The notes under the pieces: model-generated | Told to the model about the DNA's origin: nothing | Seen by the model: the letters and a program-made list of their open reading frames with translations, nothing else | The model's database searches: none | Source: Denitrobaculum sp965225735 | GTDB taxonomy: Bacteria > Pseudomonadota > Alphaproteobacteria > Kiloniellales > Kiloniellaceae | Assembly (NCBI GenBank): GCA_965225735.1 | Contig: CBDDBN010000026.1 | Coordinates: 248,001-312,000 of the forward strand | Direction of reading: 5' to 3' | DNA length: 64,000 nt | Made by a program: the position numbers and the translations under genes | In this document: positions 37,682 through 45,354 of the stretch, piece by piece | Layout of the letters: each line of letters begins with the position of its first letter | How positions within the stretch are numbered: the first letter of the stretch is position 1

Positions 37682-38464
37682 CTACCGGGTGCCAGGCAGC
37701 AGACGACGCGTTATGGCAAAGAGTAGTGGATAAGGCAGCAGCCGAAGAAACTTAAGCAAATAGGCAAGCCTGCGCGGAAAGATCACTTCAAAGCGCGGCG
37801 ACTCAAGGCCTGCGACCATCGCCCTAACCGCATCCTCCACATCCATGAGGAATGGCATCGGGAAAGGGTTTTTGTCCGTGAGCGGCGTCTTCACAAAGCC
37901 AGGATTGACCAGTTGGATCTTCACCCCAAAGGCATCGCATTCTGGCTTCAAGGCCTCCGCCATGTTGATTAGCCCAGCTTTTGTCGCGCCATAGCCCGCA
38001 GAGGTCGGCAGTCCCAGATAACCGGCGACTGAGGAAACCAAGGCTATGTGTCCCCCCCGCCGTTCGATCATTGCTGGCAACAGGGCCTCCAAACAGTGCG
38101 CGCACCCCATGACATTGAGGTCGATCAGGCCGCGCACGTCCTGCGCACTGAAATCCCGCGCCATGACTTCGCGGTGGGTACCGGCGTTTAAGATGGCGAG
38201 CCCAATCGGCCCAGCGGTATTTTCAATCTCTGCTCGGACCTTGGAAACTGCCGCCGCGTCAGTGACATCCAGCGGGTGTACGGTTAATGCTCCTGCCGCG
38301 CCGATGAGCTCCTGCGCAAGCCCCTCCATCGCTTCTCGCCGGCGGGCCGAGACGGCCACACGGTAACCCTCCTTCACGAGAAATGTTGCGAGGGCGCGAC
38401 CTATGCCAGAGCTGCCACCTGTAATCCAAATGCACTCATCGACACTCACCAAGCGTTTCTTCAA
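37682..38464 (-). CDS. Short-chain dehydrogenase/reductase
   Basis: The 260-residue product has the NAD(P) motif TGGSSGIG near the N-terminus, the NAG motif (LAILNAGTHRE), a catalytic Ser in ALVSSVAGYLG and the YxxxK pair in SAGYGATKAG. These mark a classical SDR that oxidises or reduces an unidentified alcohol or carbonyl. The last 40 residues form a basic, hydrophobic tail (RLAYLLKFLRLLPYPLLFAI) that may attach to the membrane. I propose TTG at 38464, with a GAGGAAG site 6 bases upstream; GTG codons at 38449 and 38521 are alternatives. Confidence 0.85.
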   Translation of the reverse strand: MKKRLVSVDECIWITGGSSGIGRALATFLVKEGYRVAVSARRREAMEGLAQELIGAAGALTVHPLDVTDAAAVSKVRAEIENTAGPIGLAILNAGTHREVMARDFSAQDVRGLIDLNVMGCAHCLEALLPAMIERRGGHIALVSSVAGYLGLPTSAGYGATKAGLINMAEALKPECDAFGVKIQLVNPGFVKTPLTDKNPFPMPFLMDVEDAVRAMVAGLESPRFEVIFPRRLAYLLKFLRLLPYPLLFAITRRLLPGTR

Positions 38465-38785
38465 GGCAGACTTCCTCTCTAGCAGAGCTCTCACTGACCT
38501 GCGCGTTGCCCGCTGCGCCACGCTTTTTCAATACCACATAGCGCTTTACGAAGAGGGCAAAGGCTTGGATTGGCCGGAACCCAAAGGCCTGCGGTTACGA
38601 ACCGGCCGCCCTTCTCGTCTGGCCCAAAAGGGCGCGCGGCACGCAAAAAGGTCACAGCATCGTGCTTGCTAACAAAGCTTAACCAACTTGAAACCGGCAC
38701 GGGTTGACAATAACTTCAGTGTCAAATGCCGACTCGCGGTGTAGAATCGCTGTTGTCGCAAGCAGTTACGACGAACAGGCAGGCT
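38465..38785. other. Divergent intergenic region with a TTGACA/TGTCAA inverted repeat
   Basis: TTGACA (38704-38709) and TGTCAA (38720-38725) form an inverted repeat with a 10-base spacer, 61 bases before the DUF1007 gene. It could be an operator for the metal-transport pair, or the first half could serve as a -35 element. No other gene is evident. Confidence 0.4.
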
Positions 38786-39409
38786 ATGATATCGCTGCCC
38801 CGTTTTTCTTTGAAAGCCGTCTTATCCAGAGTTGGATTGGCAGGCTTCTTGGCCCTGGTTCCGGCAACCGCCGGCAGCCATCCGCATGTCTGGATCGATG
38901 CGGTGGTAAAGCCGCAGTTCAAGGACGGGAAGATCGTCGCCTTTGCCATCGACTGGACCTTCGACGAGCTTTACTCCTTCCTGGTCATCGACGATTTCGA
39001 CAGCAACAAGAACGGTACGCTGGATGGTGAAGAACTCGATGCCCTCGCCAAGGCCAGCGTGGATACACTGGCGATCAGCAACTATTTCACCCGCATCATG
39101 GTGGACAACGAGCGGCTAAAGGACATCTCCTTCGAGAACCTGACGGCCGATATCTTCCTGGAGCGCATCAGCTATCACTTTACGGCGCAGCTCAAGGAAC
39201 CGCTCGATATCCGCACGCAGGATGTCACCTTCGGTACTTTCGACGAGAGCTACTACATCGAAATCCTGCTCGATCAAAACGACCCGGTCCGCTTCGAGGG
39301 CGACTGGCCGCGCGCCTGCCGCTATGAGATTGCCCGGGACGAAGTCAACAAGATCTACTTCGATCTGGTCGCCCCAACTATCGTGCGCTTTCCCTGTCCC
39401 ATTTCCTGA
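38786..39409 (+). CDS. DUF1007-family periplasmic protein (metal-uptake partner)
   Basis: The 207-residue product has a signal-like N-terminus ending near ATAGS-HPHVW. The mature protein starts HPHVWIDA, the hallmark of DUF1007, and contains an acidic loop DDFDSNKNGTLDGEEL resembling an EF-hand-like metal site. It lies 6 bases before a NicO-type transporter gene. DUF1007 proteins are thought to serve as periplasmic metal partners of such transporters; the metal (Ni, Co or Zn) is not established. The ATG at 38786 is preferred to one 60 bases upstream because the signal peptide starts there. Confidence 0.87.
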   Translation: MISLPRFSLKAVLSRVGLAGFLALVPATAGSHPHVWIDAVVKPQFKDGKIVAFAIDWTFDELYSFLVIDDFDSNKNGTLDGEELDALAKASVDTLAISNYFTRIMVDNERLKDISFENLTADIFLERISYHFTAQLKEPLDIRTQDVTFGTFDESYYIEILLDQNDPVRFEGDWPRACRYEIARDEVNKIYFDLVAPTIVRFPCPIS

Positions 39410-39415
39410 AGCTTG

Positions 39416-40465
39416 ATGCCCCTTTTTTCCCGCTTCCTGGCCCCGCTCCTTTTCTGCGGCGGCTTCCTTCTCCTCGCCGCCTTCGCGGTCACCAGCAGTC
39501 CCGCCGTGGCGCAAATCCTGCAAGACAGTCAAAGTGAAGCGCCGGCAAGCCCCGGGCTTCCTGGCCTCTCGCCGCAAAGCGAACCGAAAGCAGCTCCCGG
39601 TCCGCTGGAACGCCTGATCCTGCAGGTCCGGCAGAAGCAGCAAGAGCTGCAACGGGATCTGACCCGGCTGGTGCGAGAGATGAAGACCGACTCCACAGGA
39701 CAGGCATTCTGGCTGCTCCTCCTTGCCTCCTTCATCTATGGCGTTTTCCATGCCGCCGGGCCGGGCCATGGCAAGATTGTGATATCTTCCTATCTACTTG
39801 CGAGCGAAGACCACCTGAAACGCGGCATTAAGCTAACTTTTGCCTCCTCTGTGGCCCAGGCGGTGTCTGCGATCCTTCTCGTGGGGCTGCTTGCCATCCT
39901 TCTGGATCTTTCGCGTCTGGAGGTGACTGGACAAACCCGCACCCTGGAACTGGTTAGCTACGGTCTGGTCATCGCCATCGGCCTCTGGATGCTCAACGGC
40001 GCCATCCGGGGCAAGGGTTGCGGCCACGACCATGGTGCTCATGACCACGATCATGAACATCATGGGCATGAGCATCATGGGCATGGCGCTGCTTGCGGGC
40101 ATCACCACGCGCCTCCGCCGCCGGCTAGTAAAACCGGGATCCGGCAGTATCTCGGCATCATCCTGGCTGTGGGAATCCGGCCCTGTAGCGGCGCGGTAAT
40201 CGTGCTGCTCTTCACCTTGGCGCAAGGACTCCTGCTCAGCGGCATTGCGGCAACCTTCGCCATGGCACTTGGCACCGCCATCACCGTCTCGGCGCTGGCG
40301 GTTTTCAGTGTGGGATCACGCCGTCTCGCACTGCGCCTTGCTGGAAGCGGCTCGAGCTGGCAGCGCCCGGTTCAGGTCGGTCTCTCAGTGCTGGGCTCGC
40401 TTCTGGTCATCGGCACAGGCGTCATTCTATTGCTGGCGACGCTGGATCAAACGACGCTGCTGTAA
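39416..40465 (+). CDS. NicO/RcnA-family nickel/cobalt-type transporter
   Basis: The 349-residue product has a signal-like first helix, a Pro/Glu-rich periplasmic stretch with a helix (about 64-92), and then six membrane helices. The NicO motif HAAGPGHGKIVISSYL is at about 112-127. A cytoplasmic loop at about 203-231 contains some 14 histidines (runs of HDH, HEHH and HGH), a metal-binding hallmark, and GIRPCSGAVIVLLF follows. It moves a divalent metal across the inner membrane; the direction is uncertain, but the partnership with DUF1007 points to uptake. TTG at 39413 is an alternative start. Confidence 0.9.
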   Translation: MPLFSRFLAPLLFCGGFLLLAAFAVTSSPAVAQILQDSQSEAPASPGLPGLSPQSEPKAAPGPLERLILQVRQKQQELQRDLTRLVREMKTDSTGQAFWLLLLASFIYGVFHAAGPGHGKIVISSYLLASEDHLKRGIKLTFASSVAQAVSAILLVGLLAILLDLSRLEVTGQTRTLELVSYGLVIAIGLWMLNGAIRGKGCGHDHGAHDHDHEHHGHEHHGHGAACGHHHAPPPPASKTGIRQYLGIILAVGIRPCSGAVIVLLFTLAQGLLLSGIAATFAMALGTAITVSALAVFSVGSRRLALRLAGSGSSWQRPVQVGLSVLGSLLVIGTGVILLLATLDQTTLL

Positions 40466-40747
40466 AGCCAGAAACAAAACCGGTCGCTCGATCGGAACAG
40501 GCCTTTTACCAGCCCCCCTTGCTCGCGCCGGACGGAGTTGACCGCCGGCATATACGGCAGATCCGATCCCGGCCCTGACCAATGAGATGTCCCGATACCG
40601 GCGACATCCAGGCTGCATTGCACCAAGTCGGCGTGACCTTAAGCGCCGATAACTCACGCATTCGTGTGCCCATTTGACAGCGTTCGCCAACCACAGATCC
40701 AAGAACAGCCGCGCGATGAACCGGAAAATCGTCTATCGTGACGCTCT

Positions 40748-41569
40748 ATGGCTCAAAAGCGATCCAACACCGTCTCCAGCTGGACCGGTTTCCTCCGTAA
40801 GCTGGCTGCCGCCGGCGCCCTCGCCTGCCTTCAATTCTGGCCGCCCGCTGTTTCGAGTGCGGCGGCCGAGAACGTGGCACTGGAACTGGTGCTTGCGATT
40901 GACGTGTCCTCCAGCGTCGATGAAAGAGAATACAGCCTGCAAATGTCCGGCTTCGCAGCAGCTTTTCGTCATCCCGAGGTTGTCGCCGTGATCGAAAGCC
41001 TGGGCAGTCAGGGCATGGTTGTGACGCTTGTCCAGTGGTCCGGGGCCGATACCTACGTGCAGGCAATCGACTGGACCCGCATCAACGGCCAGGAGAGCGC
41101 AGAAGCCTTTGCCGTGGAGGTCGAGACTGCGCCGCGTCTGATCGAGGGCGGAGCAACCGCGATCGGTGACGCCATGCTGTTCGCGAGGGCTCTGCTGGAA
41201 CTCAATGATTTCGTCGGCACCCGACGCACGATCGATGTCTCCGGCGACGGGATCGCCAATCAGGGCAAGCAACCCGCCGTGGCGCGTGCGCTTTTGAATG
41301 CTGAGGACATCACCGTCAATGGGCTCGCCATCCTCAACGAGGAACCGCGGCTGGGTGCTTACTACCGTGCCGGCGTCGTGGGTGGACCGAACGCCTTTCT
41401 CATCACTGCCACCGATTTCGAAGACTTCGCCCGTGCGATCCGGATCAAACTGGTCACAGAGATCGACGGCCCGCTGATCTCGGACCTGCCCGACGCCATC
41501 GAAATGGCATCCGATGAAGGCCAGCGACAAGATAGCGATGCCCAGGCCATCAGACCGACCGCTCGATAA
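40748..41569 (+). CDS. DUF1194 (von Willebrand A-like) secreted protein
   Basis: The 273-residue product has an N-terminal signal peptide (LAAAGALACLQFW) with cleavage near SSAAA. The mature part is a von Willebrand A-like fold with a MIDAS DxSxS motif (AIDVSSSVD, D52, S54, S56), a TAIGDAMLFA stretch supplying the Thr and RRTIDVSGDG supplying the Asp. DUF1194 proteins are periplasmic or extracellular and of unknown function. The end of the gene is near-contiguous with the next small gene. Confidence 0.87.
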   Translation: MAQKRSNTVSSWTGFLRKLAAAGALACLQFWPPAVSSAAAENVALELVLAIDVSSSVDEREYSLQMSGFAAAFRHPEVVAVIESLGSQGMVVTLVQWSGADTYVQAIDWTRINGQESAEAFAVEVETAPRLIEGGATAIGDAMLFARALLELNDFVGTRRTIDVSGDGIANQGKQPAVARALLNAEDITVNGLAILNEEPRLGAYYRAGVVGGPNAFLITATDFEDFARAIRIKLVTEIDGPLISDLPDAIEMASDEGQRQDSDAQAIRPTAR

Positions 41570-41588
41570 GAAAGGGAAGTATTACCCT

Positions 41589-41933
41589 ATGCATGTCGTT
41601 ATTTTCGAACTAGAGCCGAAAGCGGGTCATCGTGACGACTATCTGGGTGTCGCCGCCGATCTGCGCGCCGAGTTAGAGAAAGCTGAAGGCTTCATTTCAG
41701 TCGAGCGTTTCAGCAGCCTGACCACCGAGGGCAAACTGCTCTCCCTATCCTTCTGGCGCGATGCGGAATCCGTCAAGGCCTGGCGCGAACAACGGGAACA
41801 CCGGAAAGCACAGGCCAGAGGCAGGGGCGAACTCTTCGCCGACTATCGGCTTACGGTCGCGCAGGTGGAACGGCAATATGGCCTCTATGACCGTGGCCAG
41901 GCGCCGGCTAGGAGCGACGAAGAAGGAGACTAG
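41589..41933 (+). CDS. Antibiotic biosynthesis monooxygenase (ABM)-domain protein
   Basis: The 114-residue product has the ABM ferredoxin-like fold signature: MHVVIFELEPKAGH, SVERFSSLTTEGKLLSLSFW and AVKAWREQREH-type helices. Members act as small monooxygenases or heme-degrading enzymes, but many have no known reaction. I start at the ATG at 41589, as in the family; the frame continues upstream into the previous gene. It is 19 bases after the DUF1194 gene and 13 bases before the next. Confidence 0.85.
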   Translation: MHVVIFELEPKAGHRDDYLGVAADLRAELEKAEGFISVERFSSLTTEGKLLSLSFWRDAESVKAWREQREHRKAQARGRGELFADYRLTVAQVERQYGLYDRGQAPARSDEEGD

Positions 41934-41946
41934 GCGGATTGGATCC

Positions 41947-42375
41947 ATGAAGATCTTTGCGGTGCTTGGGATCTTTACCAGTCTTACGCTGTTTGGCGCG
42001 CAGAATGCCGTGGCGAACGGCCTTGCCGTGCCGGCCGACATGATCGCCATCTACGAAAGCGACACAGTGCTGGTAGATGCCTACCCCTGGCCGGGTATGA
42101 CGCTGCGGGTCGTGGTCCGCCTGGCAAGCCTGGACGTTCCCCGCTCGCCTGGACAATGCCAACGCGAGTCAAAGCTGGCTGCGGAGGCCCGGCGCTTCAC
42201 CGAGCGCCGGATCGGCAGTCTCATTTCTCTGAATGGCGTCCGTGACGGCGACAGCTTCGGCAGCGTACGTGCCAATATCACCACGCAAAAAGGTGAGGAC
42301 CTGGCGCACCTCTTGATTGAAGCCGGCTACGCCCGCCCCCATGACGGCGGTGAAACAGACGGTTGGTGCCCCTAA
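41947..42375 (+). CDS. Secreted nuclease-like (SNase-fold) protein
   Basis: The 142-residue product has a signal peptide (about 1-23, ending NAVAN) followed by an OB-fold resembling thermonuclease family proteins: LRVVVRLASLDVPRSPGQCQ, SKLAAEARRFTERRIG and GEDLAHLLIEAGYARPHDGG. The catalytic Arg/Glu/Arg triad of active staphylococcal-type nucleases is not convincingly complete, so it may bind rather than cut. It lies 13 bases after the ABM gene. The family call is fairly firm; activity is uncertain. Confidence 0.75.
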   Translation: MKIFAVLGIFTSLTLFGAQNAVANGLAVPADMIAIYESDTVLVDAYPWPGMTLRVVVRLASLDVPRSPGQCQRESKLAAEARRFTERRIGSLISLNGVRDGDSFGSVRANITTQKGEDLAHLLIEAGYARPHDGGETDGWCP

Positions 42376-42515
42376 AGCTTAGGCTAAATCCCCGCCATAT
42401 CTGCTTGTGACGATCTACTGTCACGATACCGCGCTAGACAATTTCGGGTTGTCCGCACAAAGTGCGGCAGCAACCCCGACCTTACACTTTCAAAACAATT
42501 CAAGGTTTACTCGGT

Positions 42516-43070
42516 ATGAAGTTCAGATCAGCCTGCCTATTCGTTATTTCACTTTTTTTAACCGCGCCGGCCACAGCCAGCGATGCGCAGCTTGAGGAAT
42601 TGACTGTCACCTACTTCAACGCCCTTCAGTCGGAGGGAGTGGGCGCCATCTCTCGATTCTTACACCCCGAAGCCCAAAACGAATTGCGGGAAATGATTCT
42701 CCCCGTCTTCGAGTTCGAAGCCGAACAAGGCAGACCTGGACTGACCCAAGTCATCTTTGGCGGCCCCAAGGACATTGAAGAAATCAGAACCCTTTCTCCG
42801 GAAGATTTCGTCGGCGCCTTCATGACTTTTCTTGGCAACCAGATGCAGGATCTGAACGTCAAGTTCGACAAAATCGAGGTCCTGGGAACGCTCCCTGAAA
42901 ACGATTTACGGCATGTTGTGACGCGCATCACCGTAGGCGCGGATGTCGTCTCCCTCACGCAAATGGAGGTCCTGACCTATCGTCCCTACCAGGACAGTTG
43001 GCGCTTACAGTTGAACGGTCAGTTCAAAGGCATCGCTGCAGCGCTTCGCAACAACGTCATCCAACAGTAA
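42516..43070 (+). CDS. Secreted hypothetical protein, 184 residues
   Basis: The product has a signal peptide (FRSACLFVISLFLTAPATAS) and a mature part of about 165 residues of mixed helix and strand (EELTVTYFNALQSEGVGAI, then LQMEVLTYRPYQDSWRL-like strands), reminiscent of the NTF2-like cone fold of small secreted proteins. No catalytic motif is visible and I do not recognise the family. The ATG at 42516 places the signal peptide at the start. A bidirectional terminator follows. Confidence 0.75.
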   Translation: MKFRSACLFVISLFLTAPATASDAQLEELTVTYFNALQSEGVGAISRFLHPEAQNELREMILPVFEFEAEQGRPGLTQVIFGGPKDIEEIRTLSPEDFVGAFMTFLGNQMQDLNVKFDKIEVLGTLPENDLRHVVTRITVGADVVSLTQMEVLTYRPYQDSWRLQLNGQFKGIAAALRNNVIQQ

Positions 43071-43106
43071 GCGCTTGCCGCCGCAAAAGTTTAGTCAGGA
43101 AACTGT

Positions 43107-43132
43107 AGGCCCGCCTCAGGAAAGGCGGGCCT
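43107..43132. terminator. Bidirectional hairpin terminator
   Basis: AGGCCCGCCT and AGGCGGGCCT form a perfect 10-bp stem with a 6-base loop, between two convergent genes (stops at 43070 and 43153). T-tracts are short on both sides. Confidence 0.65.
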
Positions 43133-43152
43133 TCGCCACTTCCGGCGCTCTT

Positions 43153-43857
43153 TCAACCCTTCTTCGGCAGCCAGCCATCGAGGAACTTGCCCAGCCAGTC
43201 CTCCAGCGGTTCATTGTGCAGTTTACTGTCAGCCATCTGGCGCTCAGCCGAGTGGGCGCCCGGTTCAACCAGCATATGCCCCGCTTCATCGATCCAGCGC
43301 TGTGAGATTTCGGGCGTAACCTCGGGGTGAAACTGGATTCCGTAGATCTTTTCCCCGAGACGGTAGGCCTGGTTGGGGAAGACCGGCCCGGTCGCCAGCA
43401 ACTCAGCACCGTCGGGGATATCGAAACCCTCTTTGTGCCACTGATAGACGTGCAAGGGCTCCCCCAGGAAGCCGTTGGATGCCACCGTCGGTTCGATCTT
43501 TACGAAACCGATTTCGTGCCTGCCCTCGGGATGGCGCGACACCTTCGCGCCGAGACTGCGCGCCAAAAGCTGTGCGCCGAGACAGATTCCCAGATAGGGC
43601 TTCCCGGTCGCTGCCCAGCGGCCCACCCAATCGATCTCCTCGGCAATGTAAGGCGCGTTTTCACCGTCGTTGGCGCTTTCCGGGCCGCCGTACACCACGG
43701 CCGCCGCGAACTCGGAGCCGTTGGCCGGATCAGGCAAGCTGTCTCCACGCCCCGGCGAACACCACTGAACCTCGTATCCACGCTCTGTCAGCATGCGTGA
43801 GGCACGATCGTCGCGTTTACCGACGGGATGATCTATCAGGAGCACTTTTCGGGACAC
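43153..43857 (-). CDS. Class I glutamine amidotransferase-like protein
   Basis: The 234-residue product has the catalytic nucleophile elbow GICLGAQLL (C92) and the His-Glu pair in FHPEV (H177, E179), so the triad is complete. No synthetase domain is fused to it, which resembles stand-alone GuaA-type amidotransferase homologs. Such enzymes often act in gamma-glutamyl hydrolysis, but the substrate is not evident. It is the last of a leftward series, after the ferredoxin-like gene. Confidence 0.87.
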   Translation of the reverse strand: MSRKVLLIDHPVGKRDDRASRMLTERGYEVQWCSPGRGDSLPDPANGSEFAAAVVYGGPESANDGENAPYIAEEIDWVGRWAATGKPYLGICLGAQLLARSLGAKVSRHPEGRHEIGFVKIEPTVASNGFLGEPLHVYQWHKEGFDIPDGAELLATGPVFPNQAYRLGEKIYGIQFHPEVTPEISQRWIDEAGHMLVEPGAHSAERQMADSKLHNEPLEDWLGKFLDGWLPKKG

Positions 43858-43947
43858 GCAACTCTCCAGTCACAGCTCGGAACTTCATCGCAATGATTTA
43901 GGGCTCAAACCACCGAAGGGCAAATTTGCGACGAGCCTCGTCATTTT

Positions 43948-44658
43948 CTATGCGCCCCCGGCTGCCGTTCGAGCGCCGAGAAAGGCTGACATATGAAACT
44001 CGGCCTGTTCCGGCTCGTAGCGGGACGAAACACCGATCGGACAAGCACGTCGCGCCCGGCAACCCAGCGTCATGCAATCCGCACCGGCGGGCGTTGCAAG
44101 ATGCCCGGCGCAGCGCGGCACGTCGTACCCACCGGCGCCAAAGGCTTCGACCGGACAGCTCGACAGACAGGGCCGATCCGAACAGCTTTCACAGGGAGAG
44201 GATGCGGCTTCGAGCGGTGGCAATGCGAGCGCTTCGGCGAAACACAGTGCGCCCCTATATGCATGCCACAGGCCGAAATCCCGATGGATCAGCATCCCGA
44301 GCGGGGATGGCCAGACTGGCTCCGACTTCAGCGCCCAACGCTGAAAGGGAAAGTAGGGTGGGCCTCCGAAAGGGAATACCGGCTCGGCTTCCAGCTCCGT
44401 AGCAAGTTCTGTGATAACGCGCAGGCTCCAGCGGTCGAGGGGTCCCAGCTCAGCCCCCGCGTCGCTTAAGACCTGCGTTTCAGGAGATGCGGAAAAAACC
44501 TGCCACATCCGGGCATCGACGTTGCCCAGCAAGAGGATTGTTCGGGGCCGCCGGCCATTGGTGAGCGCCGGAACCGCCTCCGCCTCGTCGGGATGAAACC
44601 CACCGCGCAGAGCAAGTCCTCGCTGCTCAGCGGCCAAGCGAACCTTTTCAAGCTGCAT
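43948..44658 (-). CDS. Ferredoxin-like 4Fe-4S protein
   Basis: The 236-residue product has a C-terminal cysteine cluster (CESCSDRPCLSSCP at about 162-175, and a second group CMTLGCRARRACP) arranged like a two-cluster ferredoxin, as in the C-terminal part of epoxyqueuosine-reductase-type proteins. The N-terminal 150 residues contain a TILLLGNVDARMW strand and a PPYFPFQRWAL stretch and lack a corrin-binding motif that I can recognise. It is cytoplasmic and of unknown function. The start ATG at 44658 overlaps the end of the upstream YcgN gene by 11 bases, so the two are probably translated together. Confidence 0.75.
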   Translation of the reverse strand: MQLEKVRLAAEQRGLALRGGFHPDEAEAVPALTNGRRPRTILLLGNVDARMWQVFSASPETQVLSDAGAELGPLDRWSLRVITELATELEAEPVFPFGGPPYFPFQRWALKSEPVWPSPLGMLIHRDFGLWHAYRGALCFAEALALPPLEAASSPCESCSDRPCLSSCPVEAFGAGGYDVPRCAGHLATPAGADCMTLGCRARRACPIGVSSRYEPEQAEFHMSAFLGARTAAGGA

Positions 44659-45172
44659 CGCCGCCTCTTTCGCCACCGGCCGGGGTTTCATCTTCGCCTT
44701 CAGATCCGAGATGCTTGGCGTCAGGTCCATCGAACCACTCAATGACGTGGTCTTCCAATTCCGCATCCTCAACACCGACTTCCGAAACGGCGCGGCCCAT
44801 AACCGAAATACCCGCGTCGTGGACCGAATTCGGATCGCCTGAGACGAGAGGATGCCAATCGGCAAGGGCCTTGCCCTCAGCCAGCATCCGATAAGCGCAG
44901 GTCGCCGGCATGAAGGCGAGCGATCTGATGTTATCGGGGGTCAGGGTCACACAGTCGGGCACGTATCGAATGCGTTCTTCGTAGTGACGGCAGCGGCAGG
45001 TGCCAAGGTCGAGCAGCTTACAGGTCACATCGGTCGCAATGATCTCGCCGCTGTCCTCGTCTTCGAGTTTGATAAGACAGCACTTACCACAGCCGTCGCA
45101 GAGCGATTCCCATTCATCGCTGGTCATTTCGTGAAGCGCCTTACGGCGCCAGAAGGGAAGCTCCGAAGCCAT
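44648..45172 (-). CDS. YcgN/UPF0260-family cysteine-cluster protein
   Basis: The 174-residue product begins ELPFWRRKALHEMTSDEWES, the start of the UPF0260 (YcgN) family. It carries cysteines in CDGCGKCC and in the TCKLLDLGTCRCRHY region, with VPDCVTLTP following, probably a metal or iron-sulfur site. The function is unknown. The ATG at 45172 is chosen because the family starts there. It diverges from hutH across the operator at 45324; the promoter of YcgN is not obvious. Confidence 0.88.
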   Translation of the reverse strand: MASELPFWRRKALHEMTSDEWESLCDGCGKCCLIKLEDEDSGEIIATDVTCKLLDLGTCRCRHYEERIRYVPDCVTLTPDNIRSLAFMPATCAYRMLAEGKALADWHPLVSGDPNSVHDAGISVMGRAVSEVGVEDAELEDHVIEWFDGPDAKHLGSEGEDETPAGGERGGDAA

Positions 45173-45297
45173 ACAAGGCTGATACACTCCAGCAGACCAC
45201 GGCACAAGCCGCGAGAAGTAACGCCGCTCTGAAAGGCGCTTTTCCAGACCGCGCGGAGGTCCAAAGAGCGGCCGATGAAAGACCTGCACGGCAGCAA

Positions 45298-45326
45298 TTG
45301 ACCTGCCGACCATTCCGGCATAGAAG
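45298..45326 (+). promoter_or_regulatory. Sigma-70-type promoter of hutH
   Basis: A TTGACC -35 (45298-45303) and a TAGAAG -10 (45321-45326) are 17 bases apart. As at the transporter promoter, the HutC-type operator begins within the -10 box, so the geometry is the same. Confidence 0.5.
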
Positions 45327-45341
45327 TTGTATATACAACTT
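45324..45341. promoter_or_regulatory. HutC-type operator upstream of hutH
   Basis: This is a perfect 18-bp palindrome around TGTATATACA (core 45328-45337), ending 13 bases before the hutH ATG. It is the third copy of the motif in the window. Confidence 0.8.
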
Positions 45342-45354
45342 TGGAAAGCACAGC

